A DNA stretch of 64,000 bases from an uncultured Aquimarina sp. (GCA_947498775.1 CANMLL010000022.1:26893-90892); one strand, 5' to 3'. Positions 18,630-28,067 are shown, numbered from the stretch's first letter. The notes: a model not told the origin generated them from the letters alone. Program-made: numbers and translations.

Positions 18630-21600
18630 ATGAAAACAAAATTCTTTTTTGCAACAATTTTTATGTTTTGCAGTTTTGGTCTTTTTGCTCAAAAAGGTCC
18701 AATGAAAGCTAGTTCACATAGTAAAGCTATGTATGTTCGCAAAGTGCCCCCATTATCAAAAATGCAGAATATCATTTCTGCTGAAGGAATGATCAAACAT
18801 GGTCAGGAAAAACGTAGAGGCAAGAACACCTACGTATCTGGTAAAGGACTCCCGGCAGCAGGGCAGAAAGATCCATTGATGCAAACGCAGCAAAAATCAT
18901 CAAAAATGGCCATTTCTACAGAGATCGCCTCTTTTAATGCACATGAAGGTTTTAGTACTCCTACAGATCCAACAGGGGCGATAGGACCGAATCATTATGT
19001 CTATGCTTTTAATTCAGGTTTCGGGATTCGGGATAGAAATGGTGGTGTGCTATTGGGCGAGGCTTCTTTGGCGACTATTTTTCCAGGAGAAAGTTTAGGT
19101 GATCCAATTGTTGTTTATGACAACTATGCAGACCGTTTTATTATCATGCAATTCAGTAACACTCCTAATGGTATTCTAATAGCCGTAGGACAAGGGCCAG
19201 ACCCAATTAATGATGGCTGGTTTACATATAGATTTAATACGGGCTCTTTTCCAGATTATGAAAAACTCTCTATCTGGAGCGATGGATATTATATCACAGC
19301 AAATAAGGATCAGAACAATCCAAGCGGAAATGATGTGGTATTTGCCGTAGAAAGAGATAAAATGTTGGTTGGAGATGCTAGTGCAGGATTGATAGGTTTC
19401 CCACTTCCAGGAGCAGAAACTAATGGGTTTTATAGTCCGGGTGGATCTAATGCAACAGGCCCAAATTTACCTCCAGTTGGGGTAGGGCATACTATTCAGT
19501 ATCTACAAGATGATAGTTGGTCAGGCATTTCTCAAGATCATATTAAGGTATGGACCACCGATGTTGATTGGACAAACCCGGGAAATTCTACAATTTCTCA
19601 ACCACAAGAAATCATAACAGCACCATTTGATAGTGTGTTTGACGGTGGAAATTTTTCAAATTTACCACAACCTTCCGGACCAGATATAGATGCATTACAG
19701 GCTACCATGATGTATATGACCAATTATAGACGTTTTGGAACCCATAATTCGATAGTTTTGAATTTTGTAGTAGACTTAAATGGTAACGATGACCTTGCAG
19801 GTATCCGTTGGTATGAGCTTAGACAAACAACAGATGGTCAGCCTTGGACAATTTTCCAGGAAGGTACGTATGTACAACCAGATGGACTTAGCGCATTTTG
19901 TGGCAGTATGGCTATGGATGCCCAGGGTAATATCGGTCTTGGATATAGTGTGGTGAGTACATCAACATTTCCTTCAATTAGATATACAGGTCGATTGGCT
20001 AGTGATCCATTAGGTACAATGACACTTGTAGAACAAGTGGGTGTTAACGGAACAGAATCAAATCCGTCCTTACGGTATGGGGATTATGCGCATATGACTA
20101 TAGATCCAACAGATGATATGACCTTTTGGCATATAGGTGAATATTTTGATGCAGGTTTTAGAAAAAATCATGTAGTAGCTTTCAAACTGCAACCGGATAC
20201 TCCAGATACCGAGGCACCTACCACACCCACTAATCTACTATCTTCAGAAATAACACAATCTTCTGTGGTTATTAATTGGGATGCCTCTACAGACAATTTA
20301 GGAGTAACCGGATATGAAGTGTTTCAGGATGGAGTTGCTATTGATACGGTAGCCACTACCTCTGTAAGTGTTTCAGGATTACTACCAAGCACATCTTATG
20401 ATTTTGCAGTGGTAGCTACAGACGCAGCAGGAAACACATCGGCTACGAGTGATACCTTAACAGTAACCACACTAGCCCCCGATACAGAAGCGCCAACTAT
20501 CCCAGCCAATCTTACAGTATTAAATGTTGCTGCTAATCAGGTGACAATAAGTTGGGATGCTTCTACAGATAATGTTGGAGTTACAGGATATGAAGTGCTG
20601 CAAAATGGAGCCGCGGTTGATACTGTTGCGGTAACTACGGCAACAATTGCAGGTTTAACACCACAAACTACCTATCAATTTGCTGTAGCTGCACTGGATG
20701 CTGCAGGAAATGCATCGGTAGCCAGTACTGCACTTAGCGTTACAACTCCTGAGGCTACTGGGTGTCTAGGAGGGATAAGTGCTCCTTATAACGAAAGTTT
20801 TGAATCTGATTTAGGAGGTTGGACTCAAAGTCCTGGAAATGATATTGATTGGACACGTGATACCAACGGTACTCCTTCTAACAATACCGGACCATCTAGC
20901 GCCGATGATGGATCATTTTATGTTTATGTAGAAGCTTCTGGAAATGGTACAGGATTTCCAGAGAAACAAGCTATTATCACTTCTCCTTGTTTTGATCTTG
21001 GAGGGGCTACTAGTGCTACATTTTCTTTTAGATATCACATGTTTGGAGCCAACGATTTTGGTAGCTTGAATGTTGAAGCAAGTAATGATGAAGGGGCAAA
21101 TTGGATAAGCATTTGGAACAGAAGCGGAAACCAAGGAAATTCATGGCAAACAGCAACTATAGACCTTGCTGCTTACCTGGGTACAGGAGTACAATTGCGA
21201 TTTAATCGTGTAACAGGAGGCACCTGGAGAGCAGACGCAGCAATTGATGCAGTAGCACTTACAACAGGTTCTGACCCCAGCGGAGATTGTGCAGCCGGAG
21301 ACTTAACGTTGAGCATCACTTTTGATAATTACCCTCAAGAAACCTCTTGGGCATTAACAGATGTAGGAGGAGCCATTGTAGCTTCTGAGAGTTATTCTAC
21401 TGCAAACCCAGATGGGTCTACAGTAACAGAAAATATTAATGGATTGGCTTCAGGAGACTATACCTTTACAATTTCTGATTCTTTTGGGGATGGTATCTGC
21501 TGTCAATATGGTACTGGTTCGTATACCCTGTCTAGTAGCGCAGGAACTATTATTTCTGGAGGAGAATTTACAAGCTCTGAGGCAACCGCATTCTGCGTAC

Positions 21601-21875
21601 AAAGTGCTGCAGTGCGATTAGAAACCTATGCACTTACTGATCTTAATGATGCAGAGAATCAGTTTAGGCTATTTCCTGTTCCAACGAAGAACGTACTTAA
21701 TATTTCTGAAGGTAAAAAGCCCATACAAAGTGTAGAGATCTTCTCTATGTATGGTCAGCGTGTTTATCAGGGTACAGAAAATGCAATAGATGTAAGTATA
21801 TTCCCGGCAGGAACTTATTTTGCAAGAATCACCGCAGATGAAATCATTGTAACGAGAGTATTTAATAAAAAATAA
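18630..21875 (+). CDS. Large secreted protein with FN3, MAM-like and T9SS sorting domains
   Basis: The 1081-residue protein has a signal peptide (to LFAQ) and a large N-terminal region (about 80-520) that I do not recognise but that has repeated beta-propeller-like stretches. Two fibronectin type III domains (about 530-615 and 620-710) each carry WDASTDN. A MAM-like jelly-roll domain (about 712-880) begins YNESFESDLGGW. A Cys-containing beta domain (about 890-990) has GDGICCQYG. The end is a type A T9SS sorting domain (NQFRLFPVPTKNVLNI...GTYFARI). It should be exported across the outer membrane and attached to or released from the cell surface. Confidence 0.85.
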   Translation: MKTKFFFATIFMFCSFGLFAQKGPMKASSHSKAMYVRKVPPLSKMQNIISAEGMIKHGQEKRRGKNTYVSGKGLPAAGQKDPLMQTQQKSSKMAISTEIASFNAHEGFSTPTDPTGAIGPNHYVYAFNSGFGIRDRNGGVLLGEASLATIFPGESLGDPIVVYDNYADRFIIMQFSNTPNGILIAVGQGPDPINDGWFTYRFNTGSFPDYEKLSIWSDGYYITANKDQNNPSGNDVVFAVERDKMLVGDASAGLIGFPLPGAETNGFYSPGGSNATGPNLPPVGVGHTIQYLQDDSWSGISQDHIKVWTTDVDWTNPGNSTISQPQEIITAPFDSVFDGGNFSNLPQPSGPDIDALQATMMYMTNYRRFGTHNSIVLNFVVDLNGNDDLAGIRWYELRQTTDGQPWTIFQEGTYVQPDGLSAFCGSMAMDAQGNIGLGYSVVSTSTFPSIRYTGRLASDPLGTMTLVEQVGVNGTESNPSLRYGDYAHMTIDPTDDMTFWHIGEYFDAGFRKNHVVAFKLQPDTPDTEAPTTPTNLLSSEITQSSVVINWDASTDNLGVTGYEVFQDGVAIDTVATTSVSVSGLLPSTSYDFAVVATDAAGNTSATSDTLTVTTLAPDTEAPTIPANLTVLNVAANQVTISWDASTDNVGVTGYEVLQNGAAVDTVAVTTATIAGLTPQTTYQFAVAALDAAGNASVASTALSVTTPEATGCLGGISAPYNESFESDLGGWTQSPGNDIDWTRDTNGTPSNNTGPSSADDGSFYVYVEASGNGTGFPEKQAIITSPCFDLGGATSATFSFRYHMFGANDFGSLNVEASNDEGANWISIWNRSGNQGNSWQTATIDLAAYLGTGVQLRFNRVTGGTWRADAAIDAVALTTGSDPSGDCAAGDLTLSITFDNYPQETSWALTDVGGAIVASESYSTANPDGSTVTENINGLASGDYTFTISDSFGDGICCQYGTGSYTLSSSAGTIISGGEFTSSEATAFCVQSAAVRLETYALTDLNDAENQFRLFPVPTKNVLNISEGKKPIQSVEIFSMYGQRVYQGTENAIDVSIFPAGTYFARITADEIIVTRVFNKK

Positions 21876-21897
21876 ATACTCTTACAAACTAAATTTG

Positions 21898-21928
21898 AGA
21901 GGCTATCTTTTACGATAGCCTCTTTTTG
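21898..21928 (+). terminator. Terminator after the T9SS protein gene
   Basis: AGAGGCTATC (21898-21907) and GATAGCCTCT (21914-21923) are exact complements with a TTTTAC loop, followed by T. Confidence 0.9.
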
Positions 21929-22529
21929 TTAAATCTGTATGGTATGAATAAAACTAAGTTGTAAAGAATAAAACTGCAATGTATCTAGCTATATTTTCCA
22001 AGATGTGGCATAGCGGTGATATGGTATTATTTAGAATTTTCTGTTTCACAACTCAAATACCTGCAACCCTTTTTATTGACAAAAAAGTTTTATGGCACTA
22101 TCAATTTTCAAGCATATGTTCCACAGCGAGCTGAACGAGGTGGGCACAAAATAGATTTTGGATGGCAATCACCCCTAGTATTAGGAAGATCTTCTAAAGC
22201 AGATCCACCAGATATGACAGAAAGGTTTGTTATTTTGATACTTTTTAATTTGAGCAAAGACTTTTGTTTTTTCATAATTAACTTTTTAAATATCTATCTA
22301 TTCAAATATATGTATAAATTTCTTACAAATAGTAGAACATGATATTCGAGAGTTTAATTAAATAGAATTAACAGAGTGTATTGCCCTAAAAAGGTCTATA
22401 TGTTTAATGTAAACTTGATAGCATGGCTTTGCAATCCATGCCGGACCAGTTTCCTAAATATAAAAGCCAAACTATTTCTAGTCTAGTTTTTATTCATTTG
22501 TTAAGTTTAATCTCTGAGGGTTAATTCCC
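21929..22529. other. Noncoding stretch before an IS200-type element
   Basis: A 108-codon open frame at 22016-22342 has no recognisable domain and a membrane-like tail; I do not call it a gene. A GCATGG/CCATGC hairpin lies at 22421-22441, close to the left end of the IS200-type element and possibly part of it. Confidence 0.5.
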
Positions 22530-23049
22530 CGCTGCTTGCAGCGTATTTGATATATTTGTTTTATGTCAGAAAGTGAATATATTCATAAGTCGCATAATGT
22601 TTCAGTTTTGTTGTATCATTTAGTTTGCCCTGCGAAATACAGAAGAGTTGTTTTTGATAAGTACGTTGACGAAACATTAGTTCAAGTTTGTCTTGATATT
22701 TCTAAAAGATACGAGATTCATTTTTTAGAAATAGGAACGGATAAAGATCATGTTCATTTTTTATTGCAATCAGTTCCAACAGAAAGTCCAACATCAATAA
22801 TTAAGAAATTAAAAAGTATAACAGCAAGGGAGATATTCAAACGTCATCCAGAAGTCAAAAAAGTTCTATGGGGAGGTTCATTTTGGTCAAGCGGTTACTT
22901 TGTAAATACAGTAAGTAAGTTTGGAGATGAAAATTCAATATCAAAATATGTTCGTAACCAAGGCAAAGAAAAGGACTATGATGTCTTACATAAAGTTGAT
23001 CAATTAACACTGTTTTGAGTTAGATACCCCGTCTGCTTGCAGCGGGGTA
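22530..23049 (+). mobile_element. IS200-type element with end hairpins
   Basis: The transposase gene is framed by related subterminal hairpins. On the left CGCTGC-TT-GCAGCG occupies 22530-22543. On the right ACCCCG, a bulged T, CTGC-TT-GCAG and CGGGGT occupy 23026-23048. IS200/IS605 elements have such imperfect palindromes at both ends and no inverted repeats. The exact cleavage sites are not visible, so the outer limits are approximate. A REP-associated transposase is the alternative. Confidence 0.75.
22563..23018 (+). CDS. tnpA: IS200/IS605-family Y1 transposase TnpA
   Basis: The 151-residue protein is a single-domain HUH transposase. The metal-binding pair is His63-x-His65 (DKDHVHFLL) and the nucleophile is probably Tyr129 in SISKYVRNQ. 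WGGSFWSSGYFVNTV is the usual family segment. The length equals intact IS200 TnpA and no frameshift is seen, so the element may still be active. There is no tnpB. Confidence 0.95.
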   Translation: MSESEYIHKSHNVSVLLYHLVCPAKYRRVVFDKYVDETLVQVCLDISKRYEIHFLEIGTDKDHVHFLLQSVPTESPTSIIKKLKSITAREIFKRHPEVKKVLWGGSFWSSGYFVNTVSKFGDENSISKYVRNQGKEKDYDVLHKVDQLTLF

Positions 23050-23193
23050 GTTCATTAAAAAATTAGTATTTGGCACAGATTGTAAATTCGCGTTATTATT
23101 TCTGAGTGATCGGGGGTGCTACTACATCCAGGCGATTGAATAGTTTAATACCTAAAATTCAAACTTAGATAAATCTTAGTTTTTTGTCATTGA

Positions 23194-23718
23194 TCAAGGT
23201 CTCAATACGATATTAAGTTCTATTTTTGATTCAATATTCATTTTTGGTGTTATTTCTCCATAGCTAATCTTACCATATGCAAGATAAGATGGAATAAATA
23301 ATCTTATTACGGCACCTTCATTAACCAATAAAAGTCCCTCTTGCAAACCAGGTATTAAATATTCCATGTCTAATACTTGTCCGTACTCATTAATAGTTCT
23401 ATCAGTTGCTTCTATCAACACTTCTGTTTCCATATTTATAAATTCATAATGACAAATTACATTGTCCTTAAATGATTCTTCTGGATATAAGCCATTTCCT
23501 GCCTTTTCTATAATGTAATGTAATCCAGAAGAAGTCTCTTGTACATTTTCATAACCCTTATTACCTATATATAGTTTTAACCTATTAATTTCTTCATCTT
23601 TTTCTTCTTGGGTATACTCATAATTAATAGGTTCTTGTTCTGGAAGACTATCATCATCTGATTTACACGAAACTAAATATATTGATAGTGTGACTAATAT
23701 GAATAGCGGTTTAATCAT
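23194..23718 (-). CDS. FKBP-type lipoprotein, probably surface exposed
   Basis: The start at 23718 gives 174 residues with a short lipoprotein signal and lipobox LVSC; an in-frame ATG at 23745 adds nine residues. The mature end CKSDDD resembles the acidic export signal that sends lipoproteins to the outer face of the outer membrane in Bacteroidota. An acidic helix (about 30-55) precedes an FKBP-like domain with GLHYIIEKAGNG and IRLFIPSYLAYG. The FKBP catalytic Asp of the FDSS segment is not found. It is a paralogue of the next gene. Confidence 0.85.
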   Translation of the reverse strand: MIKPLFILVTLSIYLVSCKSDDDSLPEQEPINYEYTQEEKDEEINRLKLYIGNKGYENVQETSSGLHYIIEKAGNGLYPEESFKDNVICHYEFINMETEVLIEATDRTINEYGQVLDMEYLIPGLQEGLLLVNEGAVIRLFIPSYLAYGKISYGEITPKMNIESKIELNIVLRP

Positions 23719-23799
23719 TAATTTATTTTTTGCTAGATTATTCATGATACGTTTGATTTTTTAGCCAGAAGTAGTTATGAATTAAAATTTTATTAGAGA

Positions 23800-24327
23800 T
23801 TATTGTGTTACGGACCTAATAACAAGGTTGAGTTCCATTTTATACATCATGTTTGTTTTAGGTTCAATGCTATCAGTAAAATTGCCAAATTTTCCAAAAG
23901 CTAAATAGCTAGGTATGAACATTCTGATTATAGAACCTTCATTTATTAATAGAAATCCTTCTCTTACACCTTCTAGTAGCCAAAACATTTCTTTTGGCTG
24001 CCCGTAATTGTTATCTTCACGATTTGAGATTTCTAATAATTTATTAGTTTCCAGATTGGTGATTTCGGAATGAAAAACCACTGTATCATCTAAGGAAGGA
24101 GTTAATCCGTCTCCTTGTTGTTCTATAATATAATGTAGGCCCGACGCTGTTTCTTGTACATCTTTATAGTCATTGTCTTGTAAGTACTGTTTTAATCGGG
24201 CAATCTCCTCGTCTTTTTCTTCCTGAGTATAGGAGAAATCTCTTTCTTCTGGTGCTGGCGCATCATCATCAGAACTACAAGAAAAGGTAAATAAGATTGA
24301 AATAAATACTAAACATAAGTTTTTCAT
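23800..24327 (-). CDS. FKBP-type lipoprotein, probably surface exposed
   Basis: The 175-residue protein has lipobox FSC followed by SSDDD, a good fit to the flavobacterial surface-export signal. The acidic linker YTQEEKDEEIARLKQYL is shared almost word for word with the neighbour. The FKBP-like domain (about 60-172) has GLHYIIEQQGDG and IRMFIPSYLAFG but lacks the usual catalytic FD pair. The two genes are a tandem duplication. A folding enzyme role is doubtful; binding is equally possible. Confidence 0.85.
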   Translation of the reverse strand: MKNLCLVFISILFTFSCSSDDDAPAPEERDFSYTQEEKDEEIARLKQYLQDNDYKDVQETASGLHYIIEQQGDGLTPSLDDTVVFHSEITNLETNKLLEISNREDNNYGQPKEMFWLLEGVREGFLLINEGSIIRMFIPSYLAFGKFGNFTDSIEPKTNMMYKMELNLVIRSVTQ

Positions 24328-25169
24328 CTAGTTATAGTTTTTTGTGTTTATTACTATTGGTTAATCCAACACAATATTAAAGATTATCAGTTTCATTTTT
24401 CGTAACCGAGGCAACTTTTTTGTTAAAGTTTTATTTGATAATCGAGATTTAAATGTTCAGAAGCTTGCCTCGAAATCAAAAATCAGTTTCTTAAAAATAC
24501 CTTGTGGGCTTGCACCGAGGTTTTTTACCGTCTTTAAAGCAGCAATATGGCTAGTATATGTGATAACATTTATCTTCATAAGGACGGTTAAATATGAAGG
24601 TCGATGGCGAGAATTGCGAAATGAATAAGGATGTAACAAAAGACTACTTTATCATAGACTCCTTGTAGTGACGTTATTATTTGCCATTGCAAGCCATTTT
24701 AAAACAGCGCAGCAATCTACTTAAATTGAGTGGTGTTATTTGATAATAACACTGTGGTCGGGTAGTAAAAAGTAATAAGAATCATACTAGAGGTTTTTAA
24801 GAGTTTATTAAGGTTTGTTGCATTTAAAAATACAAGATTACACTCGAAAGAAAGGCGCTAAAAATGTAAAAAAATTGTTAATCAACAACTAGAAACCAGT
24901 TGATTACGGGAAACCACAAGTATTTGTTCTTCAAAATCAAGACACTAGCTTTTGATCTATTGTTTTTGTTATCCCGGACTTGATTCAGAATGACGATATT
25001 TTTAGGCTTTTTAGCCCCGTTTTATACATCTATAAACTAGCTAACCTAGAGATATTGTATTAAGCCTAAAGAAGTACTTCTAAAGAATAAACTCCTAAAT
25101 TTGTCAAATGAAAATCCTAATTCATAATTCATAAATCATCGATCCTAAATCAAATGTTCCAGAATATCT

Positions 25170-25177
25170 TATTTTTG
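25170..25177 (+). promoter_or_regulatory. -7 element of the dnaG promoter
   Basis: TATTTTTG matches TAnnTTTG; no clear TTG -33 element is found at the expected distance. The dnaG start is 66 bases downstream. Confidence 0.5.
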
Positions 25178-25209
25178 CATGATAAACTCAGTAGAAAAAT
25201 ATAATTTCA

Positions 25210-25237
25210 CTAACAACTAACAACTAACAACTAACAA
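25210..25237 (+). repeat. Four tandem copies of CTAACAA
   Basis: A perfect 7-bp unit is repeated four times and ends six bases before the dnaG start codon, occupying the place of a ribosome binding site. Confidence 0.9.
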
Positions 25238-25243
25238 AGACAA

Positions 25244-27205
25244 ATGATCCATAAAGTTACCATAGATGCTGTTTTTGATGCTGCTCGATTAGAAGAGGTG
25301 ATCGGTGATTTTGTACAGTTAAAAAAATCAGGAAGCAATTTTAAGGGACTAAGCCCATTTAGCGACGAAAAGACACCTTCGTTTATGGTTTCGCCGGTGA
25401 AACAGATCTGGAAGGATTTTTCAAGTGGAAAAGGAGGTAATGTGGTCGCTTTTTTAATGGAACATGAGCATTTTACCTATCCCGAAGCAATAAAGTACCT
25501 TGCAAAAAAATACAATATCGAAGTCGAAGAGACCGAACAAACAGACGAACAAAAGTTACAGGCAGATGAGCGTGAGAGTATGTATCTGGTTAGTGAGTTT
25601 GCAAACACTTTTTTTCAGAATGCTCTGCACAAAACAGAACGAGGTAAGGCTATAGGGTTAACCTATTTTAAAGAACGGGGATTTACAGAAGAAACTATTA
25701 AAAAGTTCGGATTGGGATATTCTCCCGATTCCTGGGATGCTTTTACAAATGAGGCGATAAAGAAAGGGTATCAATTAGAATATCTTGAAAAAACAGGGTT
25801 TACCATTGTTAAAGAGGAAAAACAATTCGACCGATTTAAGGGCAGGGTAATGTTTCCTATTCAATCGATGTCTGGTCGCGTTTTGGGCTTTGGTGGAAGA
25901 ATATTGACCAATGAAAAAAAAGCTGCAAAGTACCTTAATTCTCCAGAGAGTGATATTTATCATAAGAGTAAAGTTTTGTACGGAATTTATCATGCAAAAC
26001 AATCCATAGCCAAAGAAGATAATTGTTACCTGGTTGAAGGATATACCGATGTTATTCAATGTAATCAAACCGGAATAAAAAATGTGGTGTCTTCTTCGGG
26101 AACAGCATTAACTTCTGATCAAATAAGACTTGTAAGTAGGCTTACCAAAAATATTACGGTGCTCTTTGATAGCGATGCTGCGGGAATGCGTGCTTCTATT
26201 CGAGGTATCGACTTGATTTTGGAGCAGGGAATGAATGTGAAAGTATGCAGTTTTCCCGAAGGTGAAGATCCCGATAGTTTTGCAAAAAAAAACACGCTAG
26301 AAGAGTTAACATTGTATCTTGAAGAAAATGTACAAGATTTTATAAGTTTCAAAGCGTCATTGCTTCAAAAAGAATCCAAAAATGATCCAATAAAAAAAGC
26401 AGAATTGATTAGAGACATGGTTACCAGTATCTCTAAGATTCCTGATGTGATTAAGCGAGAAATTTATGTGCGCGAATGTTCTCGTATTATGGATATTTCT
26501 GAAGATGTACTCTTTGATACCTTGGCACAAATACGCAACGATGATATAAAAGATCAACGTAAACAACAAAAAAAAGAGCAAAAACCGCTAGAGGTAGTTA
26601 GAAATGAAGTCGCGCAGTCACCAAAAGTTGATGAACAATATGAATTAGAACGCAAGGTCATTGAAATACTTTTACTTTATGGTCAATGTGAAGAAGAATT
26701 TGAAGATCTGATCCTTAAAGAAAATGACGAAGGAGAACTTGTTCTTGAACCAGAAGTACACACCGCAAAGGTTTTTGAGAAAATATATCTTGATTTACAG
26801 GATGATGAGATAGAATTTGCCAATGATAGTTTTAAGGGGGTGTATGCTGTTTTGATAGCACAATTACATCAAGATGAAGCGTTTAAAATAGAAAGTTTTA
26901 TTAATCATATTTCTCCTGAAATTGCTTCAGAAATCACAGCAATTATGATGAATGAAGAACGCTATTCTTTGCACCGTTGGCATGATATGGAAATTCATGT
27001 TAAGAAAAAAGATTATACGATTTCTCAATATGTAAGTGATATTATTCTAAACTTAAGAAGGTTTTTAATCTCTCAGAAAGTAGAAGAGCTTTCACAAGAA
27101 GTGAAAGCTCAAAATATGGATGATAATCAAGAATCTATTCAAGATATCATGGATTACCTTTCTTTGAAAAAAATATTATCCGAAAAACTAAACCGAGTAG
27201 TTTAG
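25244..27205 (+). CDS. dnaG: DNA primase
   Basis: The 653-residue primase makes RNA primers at the fork. The order is the N-terminal zinc-ribbon fold (1-95), the RNA polymerase core with TOPRIM (about 115-400; VEGYTDVI and DSDAAG hold the metal-binding acids) and a helicase-binding C-terminal region (about 470-653). The four zinc ligands of CHC2 primases are missing: Ser37, Ser40, Asp58 and Ser61 stand where Cys, His, Cys and Cys are expected, yet the surrounding residues (EKTPSF, KGGN) are kept. I recall the same loss in other Flavobacteriaceae. Confidence 0.95.
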   Translation: MIHKVTIDAVFDAARLEEVIGDFVQLKKSGSNFKGLSPFSDEKTPSFMVSPVKQIWKDFSSGKGGNVVAFLMEHEHFTYPEAIKYLAKKYNIEVEETEQTDEQKLQADERESMYLVSEFANTFFQNALHKTERGKAIGLTYFKERGFTEETIKKFGLGYSPDSWDAFTNEAIKKGYQLEYLEKTGFTIVKEEKQFDRFKGRVMFPIQSMSGRVLGFGGRILTNEKKAAKYLNSPESDIYHKSKVLYGIYHAKQSIAKEDNCYLVEGYTDVIQCNQTGIKNVVSSSGTALTSDQIRLVSRLTKNITVLFDSDAAGMRASIRGIDLILEQGMNVKVCSFPEGEDPDSFAKKNTLEELTLYLEENVQDFISFKASLLQKESKNDPIKKAELIRDMVTSISKIPDVIKREIYVRECSRIMDISEDVLFDTLAQIRNDDIKDQRKQQKKEQKPLEVVRNEVAQSPKVDEQYELERKVIEILLLYGQCEEEFEDLILKENDEGELVLEPEVHTAKVFEKIYLDLQDDEIEFANDSFKGVYAVLIAQLHQDEAFKIESFINHISPEIASEITAIMMNEERYSLHRWHDMEIHVKKKDYTISQYVSDIILNLRRFLISQKVEELSQEVKAQNMDDNQESIQDIMDYLSLKKILSEKLNRVV

Positions 27206-27291
27206 TTAGAACTCATCTTTATCCCGTCGATTGCCTGCAAACCACTTCATAAATGGTACAGCAACAATCGATTGTAAAGGATAATTCTTTT

Positions 27292-27924
27292 TTAACTTAT
27301 ATGCAAAAGTCTGGATTGGTGAATAAGATCCGCAAGGTTATCTACTTTTAATTTTTTCAAAAGTCTTGTTTTGTATGTGCTTACGGTTTTTTCGTTAATT
27401 GATAAAGTCGTTGCAATATCCTTATTTCTTTTACCGGATGATAAAAGATTAAGAACTTCAATTTCTCTTGACGATAGTTTCTTGTACTTCACGACCATGT
27501 TATTTTCACTAGCATTGCCATTGGCTAATTGTTGCGTTAGGTTATCATTTAAATAGATACCTCCTCGTGCAACACGCTCGATTGCTTTTTTAAGTATTTT
27601 GGTCGGAACAGTTTTAGATAAATATGCAGAAGCACCGGCTTTAATTGCGCTTAGGGCATACATCTCTTCAGGATGTGAGCTAAAAATAATAACTTTTATT
27701 CCGGAAAATTCTTTTTTAATGGTCCTTAAAGCCATAATTCCATTGATCTGCGGAAGATCTAGCTCCATAATAAGTACATCAGGAGTGCTTGTTTTCAAGA
27801 TGTCATACATTTCGTTACCGTTACTTACTTTGCCAGTAATCTCATAATCTTCAGAGTGGCGAAATAATGAAACGATCCCTTTCCTAGTAATTGGGTGATG
27901 ATCAGCGATTAATACAGTTGTCAT
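27292..27924 (-). CDS. NarL/LuxR-type response regulator with Glu at the phosphorylation site
   Basis: The 210-residue protein has a receiver domain (1-120) and a LuxR-type helix-turn-helix (about 145-205; KLSSREIEVLNLL, NKDIATTLSINEKTVSTYKTRLLKKL). The usual phospho-acceptor Asp in xMDxxMP is Glu54 (LIMELDLP) and the acidic pair near the start reads Asp8-His9. The conserved Lys (YLSKT) remains. It may therefore act without phosphorylation. It has no partner kinase in the window. Confidence 0.9.
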   Translation of the reverse strand: MTTVLIADHHPITRKGIVSLFRHSEDYEITGKVSNGNEMYDILKTSTPDVLIMELDLPQINGIMALRTIKKEFSGIKVIIFSSHPEEMYALSAIKAGASAYLSKTVPTKILKKAIERVARGGIYLNDNLTQQLANGNASENNMVVKYKKLSSREIEVLNLLSSGKRNKDIATTLSINEKTVSTYKTRLLKKLKVDNLADLIHQSRLLHIS

Positions 27925-28067
27925 TCTTGTTTAAAATTGTTAATGTTAGTTTAATTTTAGATTTTAACATCTGTTTAGGCTAGGGGGTAACTTTTTATCT
28001 TGGTGCAAAATTACTAAGAACTAGCACTCTTAAACTTTTTTTTATCACATTATCGACAAAGTGTTGG

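Larger units (their letters stand above)
24328..25243. other. 916-bp noncoding stretch with decayed repeats
   Basis: No convincing gene. Visible items are CGAGGCAA/TTGCCTCG inverted copies (24407-24414, 24465-24472), a decayed copy of the CGTCATTGCGAGC repeat (about 24666-24720), a hairpin GTGTTATT-TGAT-AATAACAC (24733-24752), a segment ATCCCGGACTTGATTCAGAATGACG (24971-24995), and the dnaG promoter region at the right end. Confidence 0.6.

Noticed and set aside
22016..22342. 108-codon open frame before the IS200-type element
   Set aside because: No domain, no clear start signal and a low-complexity membrane-like end; probably a chance frame or a remnant.
24457..24639. 60-codon minus-strand frame in the gap before dnaG
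   Set aside because: Lies among decayed repeats and has no recognisable content.
25210..25237. CTAACAA repeats as a CRISPR-like array
   Set aside because: The units are only 7 bp and directly adjacent with no spacers; no cas gene is present in the window.
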